A stretch of DNA of 5,749 bases from an uncultured Candidatus Pelagibacter sp. (lineage in GTDB: Bacteria; Pseudomonadota; Alphaproteobacteria; Pelagibacterales; Pelagibacteraceae). The notes beneath the pieces are model-generated. The model was not told where the DNA came from, did no database searches, and worked only from the letters and a program-made list of their open reading frames with translations. The translations under genes were made by a program, and so were the position numbers. Shown piece by piece: positions 1-5,744 of the stretch (position 1 is its first letter; every line of letters starts with the position of its first letter). Location: positions 1 through 5,749 of the forward strand of contig CAJWKX010000044.1 in NCBI GenBank assembly GCA_913043015.1, given 5' to 3'.

Positions 1-28
1 TAACTAATTACGATTTACCAAGAATTAC

Positions 29-1216
29 CTAATAAATATAGTTTCTTGTAATAGGCGTCGATTTTAATTCTTTTGATAACTGAAATTGGAATACAACCTG
101 CTGACCCCATTTAAATTCCATTTCACATCCAGTTAAATAAAATTCCCATATTCTAAAAAATTTCTCATCAAACATTTCTAAAATCTTTTCTTTTTTACTT
201 AAAAATCTTTCTTTCCAATGCCTTAATGTAAGAGAATAATGTAATCTTAAAACCTCTAAATCTGAAATAATTAGACCAGACTTTTCAATTGGATTAACTA
301 ATTCACTTAAGCTTGGTGTATAGCCTCCAGGAAAGATATATTTTGTAATCCAGGGTTGTGGGTCTCTTGGAGGATTTACAGAACCTATTGTATGTATTAA
401 GGCAACTCCATCATCATTAAGTAGATTTGACAATTGTTTAAAATATTTTTTATAGAACTTTCTTCCCACATGTTCAAACATGCCAACACTAACAATTCTA
501 TCAAACTTTTCATCCATCTGGCGATAGTCTATAAGTCTGAATTCAACTTGATTTTCTAAGTTCATATCTTTTGCTTTTTTATTACTATATTCAAGTTGAT
601 TTTCAGATAATGTTATACCAACAACTTCACATTGAGTTTTTTTTGCTATTTCTATTGCAAGCGATCCCCAACCACTCCCTATATCTAAAACTCTCTGGTT
701 AGGTTTTAAATTAAGTTTTTTTATAATATGATCAATTTTATTATTTTGAGCTTCTTCCAAAGAATCATTTTCGTCTTTAAAATATGCACAAGAGTATTGT
801 CTCTTAGGATCTAAAAATAATTCATATAAACTTTCTGAAATATCATAATGATGAGCAATATTTTTCTTCGATTTTTCAACAAAATTATAATTTGTAAAAA
901 ATCTATATGATCCCCTTAATTTGTTTAAAAGTTTACTAAATATATTTATTTGAGACCTACCTACACTTTTAATGAAAATTTCTAAAAAATCAGATAAAGT
1001 TCCATTTTCAATTCGTAACGATCCATCAGTGTACGCTTCTCCAAAATATAAATCTGGATAAAACAAAAGTTTATAATGAAGTTTTTTATCTAAAAGTTTA
1101 AGTGTAATTGCATTTTCTTTTTTTGGTTTGCCAATTATATATTTGTTTGAATTTGCATCTATTAAAACAAATCCATCTTTTTTAATTATTTTTTCTAAAA
1201 ATCTTGCAAGATACAT
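29..1216 (-). CDS. cfa: Cyclopropane-fatty-acyl-phospholipid synthase
   Basis: S-adenosylmethionine-dependent enzyme that adds a methylene bridge across the double bond of unsaturated acyl chains in membrane phospholipids; a soluble protein acting at the inner membrane. The 395-residue product is close to the usual length (about 380-400). Residues 1-110 form the N-terminal lipid-binding part and residues 115-380 the methyltransferase fold. Visible signatures are HHYD (122-125), QYSCAY with Cys143, the SAM motif VLDIGSGWGS (176-185), VGMFEHVG with Glu248 (244-251), HTIG with His275 and Ile277, and HYSLTL with Tyr327. By alignment from memory, these match the catalytic and bicarbonate-binding residues of E. 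coli Cfa (C139, E239, H266, I268, Y317). A later Cys364 matches the conserved C-terminal cysteine. The start lies one base after the aldolase stop, so it is probably the second gene of that operon; no Shine-Dalgarno is visible. A Cfa-like methyltransferase with another product (such as UfaM in furan fatty acid synthesis) is less likely, since no partner genes lie nearby. Confidence 0.95.
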   Translation of the reverse strand: MYLARFLEKIIKKDGFVLIDANSNKYIIGKPKKENAITLKLLDKKLHYKLLFYPDLYFGEAYTDGSLRIENGTLSDFLEIFIKSVGRSQINIFSKLLNKLRGSYRFFTNYNFVEKSKKNIAHHYDISESLYELFLDPKRQYSCAYFKDENDSLEEAQNNKIDHIIKKLNLKPNQRVLDIGSGWGSLAIEIAKKTQCEVVGITLSENQLEYSNKKAKDMNLENQVEFRLIDYRQMDEKFDRIVSVGMFEHVGRKFYKKYFKQLSNLLNDDGVALIHTIGSVNPPRDPQPWITKYIFPGGYTPSLSELVNPIEKSGLIISDLEVLRLHYSLTLRHWKERFLSKKEKILEMFDEKFFRIWEFYLTGCEMEFKWGQQVVFQFQLSKELKSTPITRNYIY

Positions 1217-1217
1217 T

Positions 1218-2102
1218 TTATGCCGTTTTTAAATTATTTATATTAAAATCCAATTTATCTAATTCTTCAAACAATTTTTTTTTATTATTTTCGGATAATA
1301 GACTAAGAGTAGGTAAAACATTATTATAAGCACTATCTTTTTGAGATAGTAAAGTGTGTAATGCTGAAATTAGATTAAATTGTTCAAAAACTTTTCTAAC
1401 AGCGCAAAGTTTTTCATTAATTATCGAATCTTTTCCATTTTGATAGTCGTCATACACTTGTCTTGCTAATGGAGCAGTAACATTACATGTTGCAGTTATT
1501 ATTCCCGAACATCCCAACTTTAAGCTTTTTAATAATTTACTTTCTGATCCTGGAAGTACTGAAAAATTTTTTATTTTTAATTGTTCAAATAAATTATAAG
1601 AGCTATCTTTTACTCCTACAATTTGATTTGGAAATTTTTTTACTAATTTTTCTACACATTCAATACTAAATTTATACCCACATAGTTTCTCAAAATTATA
1701 TAAAATTATTTTACAATCATTTATTTGTTCAACTATTTTTGAGTAATAATTTATTACTTCTTCATCACCATATTTATAATATGCTGGGGGCATTATTAAA
1801 AATTCCTTAAAATTTAATGACGTTGATATTTTCATTAAATTTACAGTTTCACTTAAAGAATTTAGCCCCGTTCCTATAATATAACGATCTTGATATTTAC
1901 TTTTTACTAATTTGTTTATAAATTGAATTTTTTCACTTACTGAGATTAGTTGTGCTTGACCTGTGCTTCCAAAAATTGCTACTCCATGACACCCTATATC
2001 AATTAGGTTTTCTGCATGTTTAATTGTTTTATCAACGTTTAAAGCTAAATTATTATCTAATATAGATAAAGAAGCCGCATAAATGCCTTTAATTTCGCTC
2101 AT
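1218..2102 (-). CDS. DapA/NanA-superfamily class I aldolase, substrate unknown
   Basis: A (beta/alpha)8-barrel aldolase or lyase that should form a Schiff base between a lysine and a 2-oxo acid. The 294-residue length is typical of the superfamily. Visible are GSTGQ (45-49) at the carboxylate-binding loop, PPAYYKY (105-111), the catalytic tyrosine in LYN (Tyr135), the Schiff-base lysine in GVKDSS (Lys165), and GSES (185-188). The chemistry is therefore intact, but specificity is unclear. Dihydrodipicolinate synthase normally has GTTGE and an arginine five residues after the catalytic tyrosine; here the loop is YNFEKLCG and that position is Leu140. N-acetylneuraminate lyase normally has a G-x-D-E motif where this protein has GSES. 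It may act on a sugar acid or another 2-oxo acid, but that is a guess. It is the first gene of a likely two-gene operon with cfa, 1 bp apart. The start at 2102 fits the family N-terminus (IKGIYAAS). Family confidence is high; function confidence is low. Confidence 0.9.
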   Translation of the reverse strand: MSEIKGIYAASLSILDNNLALNVDKTIKHAENLIDIGCHGVAIFGSTGQAQLISVSEKIQFINKLVKSKYQDRYIIGTGLNSLSETVNLMKISTSLNFKEFLIMPPAYYKYGDEEVINYYSKIVEQINDCKIILYNFEKLCGYKFSIECVEKLVKKFPNQIVGVKDSSYNLFEQLKIKNFSVLPGSESKLLKSLKLGCSGIITATCNVTAPLARQVYDDYQNGKDSIINEKLCAVRKVFEQFNLISALHTLLSQKDSAYNNVLPTLSLLSENNKKKLFEELDKLDFNINNLKTA

Positions 2103-2153
2103 AAATAAAACTTATATAAAAATAAATTTTTAGTAAAGATTATAAAATCTCTT
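2103..2153. promoter_or_regulatory. Divergent intergenic region, aldolase / glycosyltransferase
   Basis: These 51 bp separate two start codons facing away from each other, so the region should carry promoter elements for both. It is almost pure A/T. A small hairpin-capable repeat, AGATT (2137-2141) and AATCT (2146-2150) around a 4-base loop, lies just before the glycosyltransferase start and could be an operator or chance. Neither gene has a recognisable Shine-Dalgarno here. The role is inferred from gene layout rather than from a strong motif. Confidence 0.5.
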
Positions 2154-2169
2154 ATGAAAATATTAGCAA
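2139..2169 (-). promoter_or_regulatory. Candidate promoter for the aldolase-cfa operon
   Basis: Read on the minus strand, a perfect TATAAT lies at 2144-2139, with a weak TTGCTA (4 of 6 matches to the -35 consensus) at 2169-2164 and a 19-bp spacer. This would start transcription near 2132 and give a leader of about 30 nt before the aldolase ATG. TATAAT is common by chance in DNA this A/T-rich, and the -35 lies inside the divergent gene. Confidence 0.3.
2141..2146 (+). promoter_or_regulatory. Candidate -10 box for the glycosyltransferase gene
   Basis: TATAAA, 5 of 6 matches to the -10 consensus, with exactly seven bases before the ATG at 2154. Transcription would start at or next to the start codon, giving a leaderless mRNA. 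No convincing -35 is seen. It overlaps the minus-strand TATAAT candidate. Confidence 0.2.
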
Positions 2170-3113
2170 TACAAAATCGAATGGGAATTGGAGACATGGT
2201 GATTTTTCTTCCATTTATAGAAGCTATTGCTAAAAAGTATGAAACATCAGTTAGTATTCTTGTTAAAGAAAATTCTAAAGCTTCACAATTCTTAAAAAAT
2301 ATTAAATACATAGACAATATTATTATTTTAGAGCGAAATAATAAAGATGGACGTCATGATGGGTTTCTAGGATCAATTCATCTTATAAATGATTTAAAAA
2401 AATTTAATTTTGAAAAAGTTTTTATATTTAATTCCTCTTTAAGATTTAACTTAATTTCTAGATTAGCTCGAATAAATAAAATTTATCAGTACCCTTTATT
2501 TAAAAAAAAAAATCAACACATAATTTATGCAGCTCAAGATTTTCTTAATTCAAAATTAAATCTTAATGTTGAAAGTAATCCGGAAATTAAATTAGATGAT
2601 TTATTAGTTAAAAACTCAAAAAATAAATACAACATAAATATTAATCAAATAAATATTCTTCTTGGTATAGGTGGTTCTGGACCAACAAAAAGAATACCTG
2701 CTGAAAAATTTATTAAGTTTATGGAAATGATTATCAAAGAATATGATTGCAAATTTTTTTTGGCTACCGGAACTAAATCTGAAGAACAATTAATTCTAAA
2801 TCAAATACTCAAATCTGAATATAATAAAAAATGTGTTCCATTAGATAAATTGAATCTAAATGATATTCTTCCAATTATAAAAAATTGTAAAATAGCAATA
2901 TGTAATGATTCAAGTTTTAGTCATTTGTCAGCTGCATTAGGTGTTCCAACAATTGTTCTTATGTCTGACACACCTCTGCTTTATGGTAGCTACAGTCCTA
3001 GAATGTATCCAATTACTCCTGATGGTACAGAAACAGTGGAACATGACACGCTCGGAAAAGATAAAATCAATCCAGAAAAAATATATTATAAATTTAAAAA
3101 AATTTTAAATTAG
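2154..3113 (+). CDS. Glycosyltransferase family 9 (heptosyltransferase-like)
   Basis: Probable GT-B fold transferase of the ADP-heptose:LPS heptosyltransferase family, which adds a sugar to lipopolysaccharide core or another surface glycan at the cytoplasmic face of the inner membrane. The 319 residues fit the family (about 310-350). The N-terminus KILAIQNRMGIGDMV (2-16) has the family's first strand and the G-x-GD acceptor loop (Gly11-Asp14). The C-terminal half has GIGGSGPTKRIPAEKF (171-186), matching the donor-binding G-x-x-x-x-K-R-W-P loop with Ile in place of Trp, then CNDSSFSHLSAALGVPTIVL (250-269), the hallmark (T/C)NDSG-x-x-H-x-AAALG-x-P segment, with Ser254 replacing the usual Gly. 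No membrane segment is apparent. No other glycan gene lies in the window, so donor and acceptor cannot be inferred. The start fits the family N-terminus. An 11-A run lies within codons 117-120. The 3' end overlaps the convergent J-protein gene by 4 bp. Confidence 0.9.
   Translation: MKILAIQNRMGIGDMVIFLPFIEAIAKKYETSVSILVKENSKASQFLKNIKYIDNIIILERNNKDGRHDGFLGSIHLINDLKKFNFEKVFIFNSSLRFNLISRLARINKIYQYPLFKKKNQHIIYAAQDFLNSKLNLNVESNPEIKLDDLLVKNSKNKYNININQINILLGIGGSGPTKRIPAEKFIKFMEMIIKEYDCKFFLATGTKSEEQLILNQILKSEYNKKCVPLDKLNLNDILPIIKNCKIAICNDSSFSHLSAALGVPTIVLMSDTPLLYGSYSPRMYPITPDGTETVEHDTLGKDKINPEKIYYKFKKILN
2502..2512. repeat. Homopolymer of 11 A inside the glycosyltransferase gene
   Basis: An uninterrupted run of 11 A encodes Lys117-Lys118-Lys119 and the start of Asn120. 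The frame is intact as given. Gain or loss of one A brings a stop codon within a few to about a dozen codons, so this is a site where polymerase slippage or sequencing error would break the protein. Confidence 0.9.
3091..3111. repeat. A/T-only inverted repeat at the convergent gene ends, possible weak terminator
   Basis: AATTTAAAA (3091-3099) and TTTTAAATT (3103-3111) are perfect 9-bp inverted arms around a 3-base loop, located over the stop codons of the glycosyltransferase and J-protein genes. A run of six T follows on the plus strand (3120-3125), and six T lie a similar distance beyond the stem on the minus strand. This could form a weak bidirectional terminator, but the stem has no G:C pair and such symmetry arises easily in A/T-rich DNA. 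Confidence 0.35.
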
Positions 3114-3619
3114 TTAAGATTTTTTAATATTACATCTTTTGATTCATTAACAATTGATGCTAGACGCGTAAGTTCAGGACTTACATCTGGATGTATTTTT
3201 TTCATTATTTTTTTATAAGAATTTAATATTTCATCTTTTGTATATTTTTTTTTTGGATCTAAATTTAGTATCTTATAGGCTTCTTCCACAGAAATATTGT
3301 TTGTATTTAAGTTTTGATTAATGTTATTAAAATTAAATCTTCCAGAATTTTTTAGTATTCTAAGTAAACTCCAAATTCTAAAAATTTGAAATAAAGATAA
3401 ACCTGCTTTGGTTTTAATCAAAGGCAATATCATTAATACAAATGGTAAAGAGAATAAAAATCTTCCTGCATATATCATAATAATTGCTAATATTATTGAT
3501 AAAATAATAGTTATTGATCTAATGCCATTTGAAATTTTTTTACTTGAAGTTTTAACGAACCAATTAAGAAATAAATATACTATGATAAAAATAACAAGTG
3601 TTAAGAAAAAAATTTTCAT
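3110..3619 (-). CDS. Membrane-anchored J-domain protein, Pam18/Tim14-like
   Basis: A 169-residue predicted membrane co-chaperone. J-domains recruit an Hsp70 (DnaK) and stimulate its ATPase through the HPD motif. The N-terminal half is hydrophobic: one transmembrane segment at about 3-21, and a second stretch at about 35-68 that could be one long or two short helices. A basic segment (79-94) and an asparagine-rich linker (91-108, 9 Asn) lead to a C-terminal J-domain (about 110-169) with SVEEAYKILNL, helix II rich in Lys, HPD at 143-145, and LASIVNESKDVIL (153-165). The LA-x-x-x-NE(A/S)KD-x-(L/I)L ending is what I recall from the alphaproteobacterial DnaJ-like proteins related to mitochondrial Pam18/Tim14. 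It lacks the G/F region, zinc-finger and substrate domains of true DnaJ. The Gly-Gly usually after HPD is replaced by VSPELTR. The client is unknown. The gene is divergent from ptrB (18 bp) and convergent with the glycosyltransferase (4-bp overlap). Confidence 0.87.
   Translation of the reverse strand: MKIFFLTLVIFIIVYLFLNWFVKTSSKKISNGIRSITIILSIILAIIMIYAGRFLFSLPFVLMILPLIKTKAGLSLFQIFRIWSLLRILKNSGRFNFNNINQNLNTNNISVEEAYKILNLDPKKKYTKDEILNSYKKIMKKIHPDVSPELTRLASIVNESKDVILKNLN
3552..3581 (+). promoter_or_regulatory. Candidate ptrB promoter inside the J-protein gene
   Basis: TTAACG (3552-3557, 4 of 6 to the -35 consensus) and TATACT (3576-3581, 5 of 6 to the -10 consensus) are separated by 18 bp and would give a leader of about 50 nt before the ptrB ATG. 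It lies in the 5' coding part of the opposite-strand J-protein gene, which is expected because the gap between the genes is too short for a full promoter. Weak evidence in A/T-rich DNA. Confidence 0.2.
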
Positions 3620-3637
3620 GTATTAAATTATAATTAT
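3620..3637. promoter_or_regulatory. 18-bp divergent gap with a palindromic double -10 box
   Basis: The whole space between two outward-facing start codons is 18 bp, 17 of them A or T. It contains the perfect palindrome AATTATAATT (3626-3635), which carries TATAAT on both strands (plus 3629-3634, minus 3632-3627). On the minus strand seven bases separate the box from the J-protein ATG, suitable for a leaderless start. On the plus strand only three bases remain before the ptrB ATG, which is too close. No Shine-Dalgarno fits either gene. Confidence 0.4.
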
Positions 3638-5716
3638 ATGAAAATACCACAGCTTGAGAAAAAATCTGAATTAAAAACTTGCCACAATATAAGCTGGGAA
3701 GATGATTATAGCTGGGTGCATCAGTCAAATATTCTTGATGTACTAAGAGATAGTTCAAAACTTCTGCCAAAAGTTAGAAAATACTTAGAAGAGGAAAATA
3801 CTTATACTGAGCATCATTTAAAAGATACCAAAAAAACCCAAAAAAAATTATTCGATGAAATAAAAGGAAGAATAAAACTAGATGATGAATCGCTACCTTA
3901 TAGAGATAAAGAATATGAGTATTGGATAAAAACAACAACTAAAGGAAATTACTCAATTAAATTGAGAAAAAGAATAGGAACAGAAAAAATTGAGGAAATC
4001 TGGAATGGAGATAAAGAGAAAGAAAAATTAGATACTGAATATTTTGGAATTGGTGATTTGGAAGTTAGTTTTAATGATAAATATTTAGGCTATTCATTAG
4101 ATTTGAAAGGATCTGAATATTTCACAATTTACATTAGAGACATTTCAACAAACAAATTGGTCACAGAAAAAATAGAAGAAACAAGTGGTGGAATTACATT
4201 TAGTTTAGACGATAAATATATTTTTTATTCAAAACTAGATAAGTTTCACAGACCAAGAAAAATATTTAGACATAAAATTGGAACATCATCTATTGAAGAC
4301 GAATTAATTTTCGAAGAAAAAAGTGAAGCCTTCACTGTTGGAATTGGATTAAGTTCAGATGAAAAATATTTTTTTATATCAACTTCTGATCATAATACTT
4401 CAGAGCAATATTATTTTTCAGTAGATGAAGAACAGCCTAAACCAAAATTAATAAAACAAAGAAAGAGAGGGATAATCTATTCTGTAAATTCATGGAACGG
4501 TTATTTTTATAATCATACAAACGAAAATGCTGAAGATTTTAAAATTGACAGATGTAAAGATTTAACCAATCAAAATTGGGAAACTTATATTGCTGCAAAA
4601 GATGAAGTTTTAATTGGAGGACTAGTTTTTTTAAATGATTGGGTAATTAGATCAGAAACATCAAATGCACTAGGAAAACTTTTTGTAAAAAATGTAAGCT
4701 CAAATATAGAAGAGGAGCTAAAATTCGTAGATGAAAAAGTTATTGTTCCTGGAATTTCACTAATCCAAAGAGATAAGAATACTGATTTAGTGTATTTATC
4801 TTATTCATCTCCTAAAACACAAGCTAGAACTTATTTATATAATTTAAAATCTAAGGAAAAAAAATTGGTGAAAGAACAAGAAATTCCTTCAGGTCATAAT
4901 CCTAATGATTACATTGTAGAAAGATTTGAATGTGCATCATACGATGGAAGAATGGTCCCAATAACAATAACCAGACACAAAAAAACTAAAGTGGATGGTT
5001 GTGCTAATTTATTACTTTACGGATATGGATCTTATGGAAACTCTATGTCTCCAAGTTTTTCTTCAACTAGGCTAAGCTTAATTAATAGAGATATTATATG
5101 GGTTACTGCTCATATTAGAGGTGGAATGGAAAGAGGAATGAAATGGTGGAAAGAAGGAAAATTATTAAATAAGAAAAATACTTTTGAAGATTTCATTGCT
5201 GTGGCTAAATATTTAATTGATAAAAAATACACTTCTAAAGGAAAAATAATTGGTATGGGTGGGTCAGCTGGCGGATTAGTAATGGGGGTTGTTGTCAATC
5301 AAGCACCTGAATTATTCTTAGGAATAATTATGGCCGTTCCATTTGTTGATTCATTAACTACTAATTTAGATCACTCTTTACCTTTGACAGTTGGAGAATT
5401 TGATGAGTTTGGCAATGCCAAAGAAAACAAGGATCATTTCGATTATATTTATTCTTATGCACCTTATCACAACATTAAAAAAATGGATTATCCGCATATT
5501 TTAATTACAACAAGTTTAAGCGATAACAGGGTTTTGTTTGATGAACCTGCAAAATTTACTGCAAAACTTAGAGATTATAAAACTGATAATAATTTACTCT
5601 TATTAAAAACAGAAATGAATGCTGGGCATAGTGGAAAATCTGGAAGAGATGCTGCTATAGAAGAAATTGCATTTGATTATGCTTTTGCTTTAAAAATTAC
5701 AGACAAATTAAATTAA
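3638..5716 (+). CDS. ptrB: Oligopeptidase B (S9A serine peptidase)
   Basis: Cytosolic trypsin-like endopeptidase of the prolyl oligopeptidase family that cuts short peptides after Arg or Lys. The 692 residues match the usual length (about 680-720) and the protein appears complete. Residues 1-75 fit the family N-terminus (WEDDYSWV at 20-27, KYLEEENTYTE at 48-58), residues of about 80-410 the seven-bladed propeller that excludes folded proteins, and about 425-692 the alpha/beta hydrolase domain. Visible motifs are YGYGSYG (461-467), HIRGG (492-496), KKNTFEDF (512-519), the nucleophile elbow GGSAGG with Ser543, Asp629 in LSDNRV, and His664 in NAGHSGKSGR, which complete the triad. GGSAGG, rather than the GGSNGG of prolyl oligopeptidase, and the acidic GEFDEFGN segment (586-593; usually GE-x-EEWGN, linked to preference for basic residues) support oligopeptidase B. 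No signal peptide. The start fits the family but has no Shine-Dalgarno and lies 18 bp from the divergent J-protein start. Confidence 0.95.
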   Translation: MKIPQLEKKSELKTCHNISWEDDYSWVHQSNILDVLRDSSKLLPKVRKYLEEENTYTEHHLKDTKKTQKKLFDEIKGRIKLDDESLPYRDKEYEYWIKTTTKGNYSIKLRKRIGTEKIEEIWNGDKEKEKLDTEYFGIGDLEVSFNDKYLGYSLDLKGSEYFTIYIRDISTNKLVTEKIEETSGGITFSLDDKYIFYSKLDKFHRPRKIFRHKIGTSSIEDELIFEEKSEAFTVGIGLSSDEKYFFISTSDHNTSEQYYFSVDEEQPKPKLIKQRKRGIIYSVNSWNGYFYNHTNENAEDFKIDRCKDLTNQNWETYIAAKDEVLIGGLVFLNDWVIRSETSNALGKLFVKNVSSNIEEELKFVDEKVIVPGISLIQRDKNTDLVYLSYSSPKTQARTYLYNLKSKEKKLVKEQEIPSGHNPNDYIVERFECASYDGRMVPITITRHKKTKVDGCANLLLYGYGSYGNSMSPSFSSTRLSLINRDIIWVTAHIRGGMERGMKWWKEGKLLNKKNTFEDFIAVAKYLIDKKYTSKGKIIGMGGSAGGLVMGVVVNQAPELFLGIIMAVPFVDSLTTNLDHSLPLTVGEFDEFGNAKENKDHFDYIYSYAPYHNIKKMDYPHILITTSLSDNRVLFDEPAKFTAKLRDYKTDNNLLLLKTEMNAGHSGKSGRDAAIEEIAFDYAFALKITDKLN

Positions 5717-5744
5717 CAACTTCAATTCTTAAGTTTTGTTAATT
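5711..5744. repeat. Inverted repeat over the ptrB stop codon, possible weak terminator
   Basis: AATTAACAA (5711-5719) and TTGTTAATT (5736-5744) are perfect 9-bp inverted arms. Inside them CTT (5720-5722) can pair with AAG (5731-5733), leaving a two-T bulge and an 8-base loop. The stem includes the ptrB stop codon and has one G:C pair in the outer arm. No T-run follows, so it is not a standard Rho-independent terminator; it may protect the 3' end or be chance. Confidence 0.35.

Noticed and set aside
1..28. Possible terminator downstream of cfa (TAATT 5-9 and AATTA 23-27)
   Set aside because: Only a 5-bp A/T stem with a 13-base loop and no clear T-run at the window edge; indistinguishable from chance.
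1487..1669. 60-residue plus-strand open frame antisense to the aldolase
   Set aside because: Low-complexity Leu/Ile/Phe-rich translation from the reverse of an A/T-rich gene; no start signal or domain.
1218..2102. Naming the aldolase dapA or nanA
   Set aside because: The substrate-binding Arg of dihydrodipicolinate synthase and the D-E motif of sialic acid lyase are both absent, so only the superfamily is supported.
2099..2317. 72-residue minus-strand open frame over the 5' end of the glycosyltransferase
   Set aside because: Antisense to a clearly conserved N-terminus, and overlaps the aldolase start; no recognisable features.
3408..3626. 72-residue plus-strand open frame opposite the J-protein membrane segments
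   Set aside because: Shadow of the hydrophobic coding region on the other strand; no independent support.
3564..3770. 68-residue minus-strand open frame reaching into ptrB
   Set aside because: Overlaps two well-supported genes, one in the same strand in another frame, and has no recognisable domain.
5110..5298. 62-residue minus-strand open frame inside ptrB
   Set aside because: Pro/Ile/Thr-rich antisense of the conserved catalytic region, including the nucleophile elbow.
3638..5716. Prolyl oligopeptidase instead of oligopeptidase B
   Set aside because: The nucleophile elbow is GGSAGG, and the acidic GEFDEFGN segment is present, both typical of oligopeptidase B.
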